Origin: Rubrivivax sp.
GTDB taxonomy: Bacteria > Pseudomonadota > Gammaproteobacteria > Burkholderiales > Burkholderiaceae_C
Assembly: GCA_022842305.1 (NCBI GenBank)
Contig: JALHPY010000013.1
Coordinates: 1-51,386, forward strand
Direction: 5' to 3'
Length of the DNA stretch: 51,386 bases
Under the pieces are notes generated by a model. That model saw only the letters and a program-made list of their open reading frames with translations, searched no databases and had not been told where the DNA came from. The translations under genes were made by a program, and so were the position numbers. Positions 27,411 through 37,100 of the stretch are shown one piece after another (within the stretch, counting starts at the first letter, position 1; each line of letters opens with the position of its first letter).

Positions 27411-28436
27411 ATGCAAGGGTTCAGCGGGACTCTGTGGCCGATCAGGTACAAGCCCTTCGACGACGAGTTGCTGTCGTGCTGGCTGGTCAGGCTTTCACAT
27501 GGGCACGGGCTCAAAGTCCAGACCTTCTGCAACCTGTTGTTCGGAAGTCGGCTGCAGGTATGGAATCGGGACATCGACAGGCTCGCGCCTGCCTGGCTGC
27601 TGGAGGAACTGATCGCTCGAACCGGCACTCCGCGAGCCAGAGCAGAGCGCACGACCTTGCGGTTGTTCGAAGGCGTCTTGTATCCGCAGTTCAAGGAATC
27701 GGGAAACCTGTTTTGGATACTGGCGGCACAGGTTTACCACCGCGAACGAATGGGCCACGCGCAGCAGTTCTGTGCGCGCTGCCTGGCCGAAGACGAGATT
27801 CCGTACTTCCGGAAGACGTGGCGTGTGGCGCTTAAGACGGTATGCGTCAAGCATCAGTGCATGCTTTGGGATCGCTGCCCGAAGTGCGGAGTCAGCGTCG
27901 CCTTCCACCGCATGGATATGGGTCGACCATATGTGCCGGAAAACGGGGCCCTCGCCGCATGCTTCCGCTGCGGCTTCAACCTGGCGACCGCACCGGCCCA
28001 ACCGATTCAAGTCGTCGACAAGCAGGCGTTCGACCTGCTTGCGTTCTTGGTCAGCTCACTGGATGCGGTCTCGGTCGATCCGTCCGCGAGTTTTCCCACG
28101 GACCAGGTCGTCGTGCTCAGGCACCTCGTGCGCCTCATGTTGTCTGCGCGGCCTACGGTGGGACTGCGGGAATTCGTTGCAGATCGGCTAGGGGTCGAAG
28201 ACCTCGTCATCGGTCCAGGAAAGCGACTCGCAATCGAGTCCTTGCCGACAGCGACTCGACACGATCTCCTGCAGTTCGGTGCATGGGTCTTGGTGAATCC
28301 AGAGGCACGTCTGCGTCAGGCATGGAAGAGTCGAGCCATCAGGTACAACCACCTGCTGCGGGAATTCCACGCGCCGCCTCCCTGGTACACAGATATCGCG
28401 GAGCAGTTCTCCGAGTGGCGCGCTCGACTCACTTAG
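27411..28436 (+). CDS. tniQ: TniQ/TnsD-like target-site selection protein
   Basis: A 341-residue protein of the TniQ family, which chooses the target and recruits TnsC. The N-terminal TniQ domain has the signature PFDDELLSCWLVRLSHGHG (residues 15-33). The zinc-binding core follows: CARC (121-124), then C145/H148 in VCVKHQC, then CPKC (156-159) in the pattern HxxxLxxxCPxC; a further CFRC lies at 184-187. The C-terminal about 140 residues are helical with basic positions and may read DNA, as in TnsD. Intermediate in size between short TniQ and the 508-residue Tn7 TnsD, it is the only selector in the element and is encoded at the end opposite to tnsABC. Given the insertion point, it may recognise the 3' end of gloA. 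Confidence 0.9.
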   Translation: MQGFSGTLWPIRYKPFDDELLSCWLVRLSHGHGLKVQTFCNLLFGSRLQVWNRDIDRLAPAWLLEELIARTGTPRARAERTTLRLFEGVLYPQFKESGNLFWILAAQVYHRERMGHAQQFCARCLAEDEIPYFRKTWRVALKTVCVKHQCMLWDRCPKCGVSVAFHRMDMGRPYVPENGALAACFRCGFNLATAPAQPIQVVDKQAFDLLAFLVSSLDAVSVDPSASFPTDQVVVLRHLVRLMLSARPTVGLREFVADRLGVEDLVIGPGKRLAIESLPTATRHDLLQFGAWVLVNPEARLRQAWKSRAIRYNHLLREFHAPPPWYTDIAEQFSEWRARLT

Positions 28437-29500
28437 GGCGTTGCGCTGCGGCCTGCGTGGGCCGGCACCGGATCGGCAGTCCGCCGAAACGACGATGGCA
28501 TCCAACGGATCGTAGGTGCCCAGTGGACCCACCACATTGACGCGGACATGCAGCTGCTGGACGCCTGTTGATCTCACCCGTGAACTCGTCAGTCTCGAAG
28601 TATCGTTGGGGCGCTATCAGCGCCTCTTTCGCAGCAAGATCTCGCCCCATGCGTCGATCTTTCTATCAGCGTTGCTCATCAGGTCGTCGTCGACGTCAAC
28701 GTCGCCAACGAGCGCAACTCTTACGAAGCCCTGCTCGCCGTCGACAGGCGAGTTGCATCCTCAACGAGGCACTCGACCGTGGCTGTTGAGCACGCGCATC
28801 TTCTGGGTTGCGTGCGCAGGCGCCGAGGCGGGGTGAATTTTCGCCTGCAAGTGCTCGACGTTGCGCGCAATACTTCTGAGAATCGCGCAGTAGCAATGAG
28901 ACTGGCCGACCATCGACCTATGAAGAAAGGATTTTTGGCTTCATGGCGAGTGCCAGCCATGTTCGGGCGCGAGGGCGGCCGGTAGGACTCGGATCCAGGC
29001 CAAGGGATCGGGGCTAGTGCTGATGAAGCGCGTGGCTTGGGCCCAGCGGCCACGACTTGTCGCTGGCGGCGTGATGCCGGGCCGTCGCCGGCGCAATCCT
29101 GAGTGCGAATGTCGCCGAAGCGCTCAGCTGCTGTCTTTCGACAGGGCTCGTTCATTGACTCTGGACGGCCAGGACCAGACGGTCACCAAGGGCGGCAATG
29201 CGGCACTCCGCCGGACTGTACGCAGAGCGCCAAGGCCTTCCCATCTTCACCCCAGGCGCTTCGGTACGCGCATCTGCCTTGGCGCGAGGCGGCGCGACAC
29301 ACACTGCCTTGGCTTGGCCGAGCAGCGTGTGAGTTTCGAGCGGTGCGGCAGGCCGATGGGGCGCGATGAGTCCCTTGCGACCATGGATGCGGTCGGGCCA
29401 GGAACGGAACCGTTCGACATGAAACGATATAGGATAATGTTGCGGAGCTTCCCCTTGGCCCCGCTTCGCACAGGACTGTAGATGAAAGCTGTCAGCCGAC
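28437..29500. other. Gene-poor stretch holding the right transposon boundary
   Basis: About 1.06 kb without a gene I can support. Open frames on both strands overlap each other and lack recognisable motifs. One frame around 28655-28985 (containing NSYEALLAVDRRVASS) has some protein-like composition and may be a decayed gene. The right end of the transposon should lie here; the best marker is the inverted motif at 28866-28879. Confidence 0.6.
28835..28879 (-). repeat. Candidate right-end TnsB-binding repeat
   Basis: Read on the minus strand, TCAGAAGTATTGCG (28866-28879) matches TCAGAAGACATTGCG of the left end (8036-8050) apart from one missing base and one substitution. Similarity continues inward: AGCACTTG here against AGCAGTTG there, at nearly the same distance. 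Inverted orientation at the far side of tniQ is what a transposon end requires. No TGT terminus could be placed outside it with a target duplication. Confidence 0.4.
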
Positions 29501-30024
29501 ATGAGCGGCATGAGTGAGCGCGTGGCAAGCGCATGGTGGACGAGCCTGCGCTGGCGGCTGGTTCTGCTCGCCCTAGCCCCAATCTTGCCGATCTTCGGTC
29601 TTCGGTCTTCGGTCTCTCGGTCTATCAGGCCATCGACCGGCGCGAGGCTGCGTTCAACGAGGCCCGCACTACGGTCAAGCGCGTGGTGAGAGGGACCGAG
29701 AGCGAACTGCCGACGCGCATCGAGGGCGCACGCCACCTCTTGCAGGCGATGGCGGCGGACCCGGTACGGCGTGGCAATGACTTCGCTGCCTGCTCAGTGA
29801 TCACCGATCTCGGCATGCCGCATGTTGACGGGCGCAGGGCCGCGGCGGCGGTGAAGGCGGCTTCGTCCGCCACCTCGATGACCATACTCACCGGCTGGGG
29901 CCAGCGGATGGCGGCCGAGAGCGACATCCCAGCGCACGTGGACCGGCTGCTTGCCGAGCCCCCGAAGTTGCGCGAAGCACTAGGGCGGCTGTGCCGGCCG
30001 CGGCCTGCGGACGGAGTGGCATGA
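29501..30024 (+). pseudogene. Sensor histidine kinase remnant: frameshifted and internally deleted
   Basis: The first codons give a membrane anchor (SLRWRLVLLALAPILPIFG). The frame is then broken by three tandem copies of TCTTCGG at 29592-29612; beyond it, in another frame, a periplasmic sensor helix follows (SVYQAIDRREAAFNEART to LLQAMAADPVRRGND). Directly after that the sequence jumps into the second half of a receiver domain (VITDLGMPHVDGRRAAAAVK to HVDRLLAEPPKLREAL), which is very similar to the end of the next gene. The kinase middle is missing. So this is the fossil of a kinase-receiver protein paralogous to its neighbour. Its last codon overlaps the start of the next gene (ATGA, 30021-30024), as an intact operon member would. 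Confidence 0.8.
29592..29612 (+). repeat. Three tandem copies of a 7-bp unit
   Basis: TCTTCGG is repeated three times without change. With one copy (or four) the kinase remnant reads through in one frame from the membrane helix into the sensor helix (PIFGLSVYQAIDRR); with three copies it is out of frame. The unit length is not a multiple of three, so copy-number change by slippage switches the frame. Confidence 0.85.
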
Positions 30025-33000
30025 ATCCCATGCTTGCACGAGCATCTCGTTTTTCCATTGCCTCCCGCGTGATGCTGGGCGCAGTCGTGGTCATCTCGGT
30101 CTGCGCCGTCGCGCTCGTCCAACTGATTGTCGACAAGAGCCGGGATGCCTACCTCGCCGACGTCAGCGCGGGACTGACCAGCCGCGCCAAGCAGCGTACG
30201 GCGCAGTCTCGCCAGAACTTCCAGGTTGTGGCCCGGGACGTACTGGTGCTTGCCCAACTTCCAGTGGTGCAGAACCTCGTCGACGCTTTCCGCGGCGGCA
30301 GTTACGCCCCTGCGGGGAACGATCCCGTCCAGTTCTGGTCGGCACAGTTGGAACGGATCTTCTCAACATTTGCCAAAGCCAATCCCACCTATTTTCAGAT
30401 CCGGTACATCGGCCTTGCCGGAAACGGCCGCGAACTGGTGCGCATCGATTCGAAGGACGGCCAACCAACGATAGTGCCTGCAGAGCAACTGCAGAGCAAG
30501 GGCGACCGCGACTATTTCCAGGCTGCGGTGAAACTCAAGGCGGGCCAGCTTTACGTGTCGGACATCGACCTCAACCAGGAGCGCGGCGAGATCCAGGTCC
30601 CTCACGTGCGCACGTGGCGGGCGGCGACACCGGTGTTCACGTCTGGCGGGGATCTGTCCGGCATCATCGTCATCAATGTGGACGTTGGGTCGGCGATAGA
30701 CGCGCTCAGTGCCAACCACGTGCCCGGCGTGCTGAGCTATCTCGCCAACAGTAACGGCGACTACCTGATGCACCCGGATCCGAGCCGGACATTCGGCTTC
30801 GATCTGGGCAGGCGCTACACCCTGCAGCAGGACATGCCCGACCTGAAGCTGCCGCCCAGTGGCGCCGAGCTAACCACGCAGAGGGGCTCCCATCGGAATG
30901 GCATCCTCCATCTGACGGCCGGGCGGATTGAATTCGATCCGCAGGAGCCGGAACACTTCCTCACGCTTGTCTACGCCCTGCCGGACGACTTGGTCGAAGC
31001 ACACATCTCGGGCGTGCGAAAGACGACCGCGGCCGCCGTCGGCGGCTTCGCCCTGCTGCTGTTGGGACTGACGGTCCTGGCCACGCGCTGGGCGTTCGCC
31101 CCGCTTACGCGTCTGACGGCGCTGGCAGAACGCATCGGCGCGGGTCAGTACGATGTCGCGCTGCCCGCCGAGGGCGTCGGTGAGCTGGGCAGCCTGGTCC
31201 GAGCTTTCCGCAACATGCTCAACGGCATTGGCGCGCGGGAGCGTGAGATCCAGGGAGCGTTGACGCGCGCCCGGGCACTGCTGGAGTCCGCTCCCGATCC
31301 GGTGGTGATCGTCGACGCCGAGGGTCGGATTGCCGTTGTCAACGCCCGGGCCGAGGCGGCGTTCGGCTATGCACGCGCGGAGCTGCTGGGCCAGCCGGTG
31401 GAGATGCTGATACCGCAGCGGCTGCACGCGGCGCACGTCGCTCAGCGCGCCCCGTATCAGGAAAGTCCTAGCCCGCGCGTGATGGGGGCCGGGCGTGAAT
31501 TGCTCGGGCTGCGCAAGGACGGCAGCGAATTCGCCGTGGACGTCAGCCTCAGCCCGCTGGTGACGCCGGAGGGCACGCTGATCATCAGCACGGTCCGGGA
31601 TGTCACCGAACGCATGCAGGCGCGGCAGGCCCTGCAGAAGTCCGAAGCCTTTGTCCGGGCGACCATGGACGCGCTGCAGGCCAATATCTGCGTGCTCAAT
31701 GAAGCGGGCACGATCGTGGCCCTCAACCAGGGATGGCGCGTGTTCGCGGCCGCCAATGGGGCCGATCCGGACAAGGTGGGAGAGGGCACGAACTATCTGG
31801 CGGTCTGTGCGGCGGCGACGGGTGCGGAGCGCGCCACCGCCGAAGGCATCGCCGAAGGCATCCGTGGCGTTGCCTTCGGCGTGAAGGAGCGCTTCGACGT
31901 GGAGTACCCCTGCCACTCGCCCGGCCAGCAGCGGTGGTTCAGGGCTTCTGTGAACAGCTTCCGCGTCGCCGGAACTGTTCACGTCGTGCTATCTCATTTC
32001 GATATCACCGAACGCGTGCTGGCGGAGAAGCGGCTTCAGCAGCAGAAGGAGCGGGCTGAGGCGCTGCTGGAGTCCGCGCCCGACCCCGTGGTGATTGTCA
32101 ACCCCGAGGGCCGGATCGTGCTTGTGAACGGCCGGGCCAAGACCGTCTTCGGTTACGCGCGCATGGAGATGGTCGGCCAGCCCGTCGAACTGTTGATCCC
32201 GGAGCGGCTGCACGCCGCGCACGTCGCGCAGCGGGTCCCGTATCAGGACCATCCCCGCGTACGGGCAATGGGGGCTGGCCGCGCCCTGTATGCGCGGCGC
32301 AAGGACGGCAGCGAGTTCGCGGTCGACATCAGGCTCAGCCCGCTCGAGACGCCGGAGGGGACGCTCATCATCAGTACGGTCCGCGACGTCACCGAGCGCA
32401 AGCGGGCGGAGCAGCGGATCCGCACTCAGCTGGAACACCTGAGGCTGCTCGACCAGATCACGCGCGCGACCGGCGAGCGTCAGGACCTGAAGAGCATCTT
32501 CGGGGTGGTGGTGCGCAGTCTCGAAGACAGCCTGCCGATCGACTTCGGCTGCGTGTGCCTGCATGACGCGACGGCCAACGCGCTCACGGTGATCTCAGTG
32601 GGGGTGAACAGCAGGGCGCTCGCGCGCGAGCTGACGATGGATCCGGGGGCCTCGATCGATCTGGACGCAAATGGCCTGTCGCGCTGCGTGCATGGGCAGT
32701 TGACCTACGAGCCCGACATCGGCGAGTCGGAGTTTCCGTTCCCGCAGCGCCTGGTGCGCGGCGGTCTGCGCTCGGTGGTGATGGCGCCGCTCAAGGCCGA
32801 GAGCCGCGTCTTCGGCGTGCTGGTGGTCGCGCGGCGCGAAGCCAACGCCTTCAGCAGCGTCGAGTGCGAGTTCCTGCGCCAGTTGAGCGAGCACGTGGCG
32901 CTTGCTGCGTACCAGGCGCAACTCCACGAATCGTTGCAGCAGGCCTACGACGACCTGCGCCAGACGCAAGCCGCGGCGATGCAGGAGGAGCGGCTGCGTG

Positions 33001-34121
33001 CGCTGGGGCAGATGGCCAGCGGCATCGCACACGACATCAACAACGCGCTGTCACCCGTCTCGCTGTACGTCGAGTCGCTGCTGGAAACAGAGAAGAACCT
33101 GAGCGAGCGGGCGCGCGGTTACCTGGAGACGATCGGGCGCTCGGTGGACGACGTGGCGCAGACGGTGGCGCGCATGCGCGAGTTCTACCGCCAGCGCGAA
33201 GCACAGATCGAGCTGGTGCCGGTGGACGCGAACCAGATGGTGCAGCAGGTGCTGGACCTGACCAAGGCACACTGGAGCGACATGGCGCTCAAAGGCGGCA
33301 TCACGATCCGGGCGGTGAGCGAGTTGGCCCCCGATCTGCCCAGGATCATGGGCGTGGAGAGCGAGATCCGTGAGGCGCTCACGAACCTCGTGTTCAATGC
33401 CGTGGACGCGATGCCCGAGGGTGGCACGCTGACGTTGCGCACGCGGACGGCCGGCACCGCCGCGGAGCCGTCGGTGATCGTGGAGGTTGTCGACAGCGGC
33501 GTCGGCATGGACGAGGAGACGCGCAAGCGCTGCCTGGAGCCGTTCTTCACCACCAAGGGCGAGCGCGGCACAGGGCTGGGTCTGGCGATGGTGTTCGGCA
33601 TGGTGCAGCGGCACGGCGCCGGCATCGAGATCGACAGTGCGCCGGGCGCGGGCACCACGATGCGGTTGGTGTTCGCGGTACCGACGGCCGTCATAGCGGA
33701 GCCCGGACAAGCCGTGGCCGCACCTGCAGCCCCGCAGCGGCTGCGCCTGCTGTTGGTGGACGACGACCCGGTGTTGCTGAATTCCCTGCGCTACGCGCTG
33801 GAGATCGACGGCCACGTCGTCGTCGCGACCAACAGCGGGCAGGCGGGTATCGCCGAATCGCGCGCCTCGCTCGATCGGGGCGAGCCCTATGCGGCGGTGA
33901 TCACCGACCTGGGCATGCCCTACGTGGACGGGCGCAAGGTAGCGGCCGCGGTAAAGGAGGCCTCGCCCACGACACCAGTGATCCTGCTCACCGGCTGGGG
34001 CCAGCGGCTGATCGCCGAGGGCGACGTCCCGCCGCACGTCGATCGCGTGCTCGCCAAGCCCCCTAAGCTGCGTGAGCTGCGTGAAGCGCTCGCGCAGTTG
34101 TGTCGCGGCGCGCAAGCTTGA
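30021..34121 (+). CDS. Membrane sensor histidine kinase with three PAS domains, GAF and C-terminal receiver
   Basis: A 1366-residue inner-membrane kinase. ATG 30021 overlaps the stop of the preceding remnant. Order: membrane helix (about 16-36); large dCache-like periplasmic sensor (about 40-340); second helix (about 345-365); HAMP (to about 415); PAS 1 (419-531); a divergent PAS 2 (about 540-665); PAS 3 (681-793); GAF (about 810-970); HisKA with phospho-acceptor H1004 in GIAHDINNALSP; ATPase domain (DSGVGMDEE, GERGTGLGLAMV); and a receiver with D1296 in VITDLGMPYVDG. PAS 1 and PAS 3 are near-copies of equal length. The HDINN box places it with kinases that pass phosphate to their own receiver. 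The signal is unknown. It probably works with the downstream hybrid kinase and output proteins. Confidence 0.92.
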   Translation: MNPMLARASRFSIASRVMLGAVVVISVCAVALVQLIVDKSRDAYLADVSAGLTSRAKQRTAQSRQNFQVVARDVLVLAQLPVVQNLVDAFRGGSYAPAGNDPVQFWSAQLERIFSTFAKANPTYFQIRYIGLAGNGRELVRIDSKDGQPTIVPAEQLQSKGDRDYFQAAVKLKAGQLYVSDIDLNQERGEIQVPHVRTWRAATPVFTSGGDLSGIIVINVDVGSAIDALSANHVPGVLSYLANSNGDYLMHPDPSRTFGFDLGRRYTLQQDMPDLKLPPSGAELTTQRGSHRNGILHLTAGRIEFDPQEPEHFLTLVYALPDDLVEAHISGVRKTTAAAVGGFALLLLGLTVLATRWAFAPLTRLTALAERIGAGQYDVALPAEGVGELGSLVRAFRNMLNGIGAREREIQGALTRARALLESAPDPVVIVDAEGRIAVVNARAEAAFGYARAELLGQPVEMLIPQRLHAAHVAQRAPYQESPSPRVMGAGRELLGLRKDGSEFAVDVSLSPLVTPEGTLIISTVRDVTERMQARQALQKSEAFVRATMDALQANICVLNEAGTIVALNQGWRVFAAANGADPDKVGEGTNYLAVCAAATGAERATAEGIAEGIRGVAFGVKERFDVEYPCHSPGQQRWFRASVNSFRVAGTVHVVLSHFDITERVLAEKRLQQQKERAEALLESAPDPVVIVNPEGRIVLVNGRAKTVFGYARMEMVGQPVELLIPERLHAAHVAQRVPYQDHPRVRAMGAGRALYARRKDGSEFAVDIRLSPLETPEGTLIISTVRDVTERKRAEQRIRTQLEHLRLLDQITRATGERQDLKSIFGVVVRSLEDSLPIDFGCVCLHDATANALTVISVGVNSRALARELTMDPGASIDLDANGLSRCVHGQLTYEPDIGESEFPFPQRLVRGGLRSVVMAPLKAESRVFGVLVVARREANAFSSVECEFLRQLSEHVALAAYQAQLHESLQQAYDDLRQTQAAAMQEERLRALGQMASGIAHDINNALSPVSLYVESLLETEKNLSERARGYLETIGRSVDDVAQTVARMREFYRQREAQIELVPVDANQMVQQVLDLTKAHWSDMALKGGITIRAVSELAPDLPRIMGVESEIREALTNLVFNAVDAMPEGGTLTLRTRTAGTAAEPSVIVEVVDSGVGMDEETRKRCLEPFFTTKGERGTGLGLAMVFGMVQRHGAGIEIDSAPGAGTTMRLVFAVPTAVIAEPGQAVAAPAAPQRLRLLLVDDDPVLLNSLRYALEIDGHVVVATNSGQAGIAESRASLDRGEPYAAVITDLGMPYVDGRKVAAAVKEASPTTPVILLTGWGQRLIAEGDVPPHVDRVLAKPPKLRELREALAQLCRGAQA
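31275..31613 (+). repeat. Duplicated PAS-coding segment, copy 1
   Basis: Codes PAS 1 (residues 419-531) of the kinase at 30021-34121. It has exactly the same length (339 bp) as copy 2 at 32061-32399 and shares long identical protein stretches such as ALLESAPDPVVIV, RLHAAHVAQR, KDGSEFAVD and TPEGTLIISTVRDVTER. A direct repeat inside one gene, it could recombine and delete the PAS pair. Confidence 0.85.
32061..32399 (+). repeat. Duplicated PAS-coding segment, copy 2
   Basis: Codes PAS 3 (residues 681-793). It is a direct repeat of 31275-31613 with the same length and the same boundaries. The different PAS between them shows that this is a shuffled arrangement, not a simple tandem duplication. 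Confidence 0.85.
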
Positions 34122-34131
34122 GGCCACTCCA

Positions 34132-37100
34132 ATGAACCCCCTTCCACTGGCCCGCATCCTCATCGTCGACGATGAAGCGGCGTCGATGCAGGCGCTGTGC
34201 GACACCCTTCGCGATCAGGGCTATCAGACCACGGGCTTTGCGTCAGGCGAGCAGGCCTTGCGCGCCATGCGCGAAGCCCCGTTCGATGTGCTGCTCACCG
34301 ATCTGACGATGCCGGGAATGGACGGCGTTGAATTGCTGACGGCCGCCTTGAAGATCGATGCGCTGCTCGTCGGCATCCTGATGACCGGCGCCGGCACGAT
34401 AGAGACCGCCGTCCAGGCGATGAAGGCCGGGGCGCTGGACTATGTCCTCAAGCCCATCAAGCTGAGTGCCATCCTGCCGGTGCTCTCGCGTGCGGTGACG
34501 GTGCGGCGACTGCGGCTCGAGAACATGGAGTTGCGCGATACGGTGGCGATCCACGAACTCAGCCAGGCCATCGCCCATACGCTCGACCCGAACGTCCTGC
34601 TCGACAGGATTGCCGACCTGGCGCTCGCACAGTTCCAGGCCGACGAGGCTTCGGTCATGCTGCTCGACGACAACCAGCGCTTCCTTTACGTCGCGGCGGT
34701 ACGCGGCGCGGGGCGCGACGCGCTGCTCGGTACGCGCGTGCCGGTCGGCGAAGGCATCGCGGGCTGGGTCGCGGCCCAGCGCGAGCCGCTCATACTGCCG
34801 CGCGCACCGGATGATCCGCAACTCGCATCTCTGCAGCCACGCGCCGACATCCAATCGGCCTTGTCGATGCCGATGATCACGCGCAACAGGCTGGTGGGTG
34901 TGATCAACGTCAACTGCACCGACCGGCGTGGCGCCTTCACGTTCGGGCAGGTCAAGTTGCTCAGCATCTTCACCAACGCCGCGGCGGCGGGCATCGAGGC
35001 AGCGCGGCTGCACCGCGACCAACGCAAGGCCGATGCGCGCTACCGCGAAGTACTGGACATGGCGGGCGACGCCATCATCTCGATCGACGACGAACAGCGC
35101 ATCGTCACATTCAACAGTGGCGCCGAAGCGCAGTTCGGTTACGCGCCCCAGGACGCGATCGGCAAGCCCGTCGACATGCTGCTGCCTGCGCCGCTGACCG
35201 AGGTGCACCGCCGTCACGTGCAGGCCTTCGGGAGGAGCCCCGATTCGTCCCGCGCGATGGCCGGGCGCAACCAACTCTTCGGCCGGCGCAAAGACGGCAT
35301 GCTGTTCAATGCCGAGGTGAGCATCTCCAAGCGTGCGGAAGACGGCAGGACGCTCTACACCGCGGTCGTGCGCGACGTCACGGATCGAGTACAGCAGGAC
35401 GAAAAGGTCGCGCGGCTGACCCGCATCGAGGCCGTCCTGGGTGGCGTCAATTCTGCAGTCGTACGCGCCAGCGATCGCAACGAACTGTTGAGCGAAGTGT
35501 GTCGTGTCGCAGTTGAACTGGGAGGCTTCGGGATTGCCTGGACCGGCGTGGTCAGTCCGTCGATGCTGACGATCGAGCCGGTTGCGAGTGCAGGCATAGA
35601 CGCCGACCTGCTGCCCGCCATGTTTGAGGCCATGCCCCTGGATCGAGGCGATCTCGGCCAGTCGGTCGTTGCGAAACGCGCCGTGTATACCAACGACCTC
35701 ACCAGCGATCCCGATGTCGGTTCTCCCTTCAAACAGCTGGCAGTTCAGCGCGGGTACCTGTCGGCCGCGGTCTTGCCCCTGATGCTCGGGGGGGGGGTAG
35801 TCGGCTGCGTGGGTCTGTATGCACATCCAGCCAACTTCTTCCAAGGGGACGAACTGAAGCTGTTGAATCGACTCGCCGTCGACGTTGCATTCGGCTTGGA
35901 TCACCTTGCAAGAGCAGATGAATTGAGGCAGGCCCACTTGGTCGTCGTGCGCGAGCGTGAACAACTCGCGCAGCGGGTTGCGGAGCGCACGGAGGCACTG
36001 ACCAGCAAGAACCGCGCGCTCGCAGAGGCCATGGAGCAAGCCGAGGCTGCGACCCGAGCGAAGACAGCTTTCCTGGCCACCATGAGCCACGAAATACGTA
36101 CACCCATGAACGGCGTGATCGGCATGGTGGAGCTGCTTGCTCACAGCCGCCTGTCGGAGTCGCAGACCGAAGCGGTGACAACCATACGGGCATCCGGCTT
36201 TGCCCTGCTGCGCATCATCGATGACATCCTGGACTTTTCCAAGATCGAGGCGGGCCGACTGGATCTCGAGCGCGTGCCGGTGGCGCTGCCCGAATTGATC
36301 GAGAGCGTCTGCGACACGCTGTTGCCGGTGGCCAGCGACAAGAACGTCAAGCTGAGCCTGTTCATATCGCCACAGGTGCCCGCTCAGGTGTGGTCCGACC
36401 CCACCCGGCTGCGCCAGGTGCTGTTCAACCTGACGGGCAACGCCATCAAGTTCAGCGCAGGCCGAGCGCAGCAGCGCGGTCGGGTAACGCTGCGGGCCGA
36501 AGTCGCAGCGGGCGCGACGCCACGCTTGGTCGTGACCGTCACCGACAACGGGATCGGCATCGCGCCCGAGATGATGCCCCAGTTGTTCACCTCGTTCACA
36601 CAGGCCGAGGCATCCACGACGCGGCGCTTCGGTGGCACCGGCCTGGGCTTGGCCATCTGCGAGCGGCTGGTGACGTTGATGAACGGCCAGATCGAGGTGC
36701 AAAGCACACTCGGCAAGGGCTCTACCTTCACGGTCACATTGCCGGCCGAGGCCGTGCAGGGCGCACAGGCGCGCCCGGACCCGGACCTCAACGAAATTGA
36801 CTGCATCGTCGTGGGCTCCGGTTTCAATGCCGACGATCTGCGTGTCTATCTGGAACACGCCGGAGCGCGCGTGCACTGCGTCGCCGATCAGGGTGCGGCA
36901 GCACAGCGAGCGGTTGGCCTGAGCAGGCCCGTGGTGATTCACAACACTCGGCGCGAAATGCCATCAGCGGACGCCCTGCACGCGGCATTTGCCGCCACGC
37001 CAGACGTTCGCCACCTGGTGTTGGCACGCGGCCCACACCACCCTGGTCGAATGATTCCGGCGGACCTGGTGGCCCTGAATGGCGACATCCTGCGGCGTGC

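Larger units (their letters stand above)
8001..28900 (+). mobile_element. Tn7-like transposon with defence cargo (approximate limits)
   Basis: The element is defined by a complete transposition set: tnsA, tnsB and tnsC overlapping at the left (8099-11608) and a tniQ/tnsD-like gene at the right (27411-28436). TnsA plus TnsB implies cut-and-paste movement. The stretch between is cargo with a different composition from the flanks: XRE regulator, retron RT-TOPRIM, NYN-LOTUS protein, type I RM operon and KAP NTPase. The left end is placed at TGT 8001, outside the first TnsB-like repeat, and 48 bp after gloA. The right end is uncertain: a matching inverted subterminal motif lies at 28866-28879, but no convincing terminal ACA with a 5-bp target duplication of the left flank (GGAGA, 7996-8000) was found. 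The end may therefore be anywhere between about 28.6 and 29.5 kb. Confidence 0.75.

Noticed and set aside
28655..28985. A possible gene right of tniQ
   Set aside because: The frame has no convincing start, no ribosome site and no motif; the codon pattern is only weakly protein-like.
29103..29143. ACA at 29141-29143 as the right end, with an inverted TCAG-ATTGCG motif just inside
   Set aside because: The alignment to the left end needs several gaps and the flanking GGGCT does not duplicate GGAGA; kept only as a possibility within the uncertain boundary zone.
29436..29475. TGTTGCGGAG at 29437 and an inverted TGTGCGAAG ending near 29471 as the right transposon terminus
   Set aside because: The first is in direct rather than inverted orientation. 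The second is followed by GGACT, only a partial match to the left flank GGAGA, and shows no inner repeats comparable with the left end.
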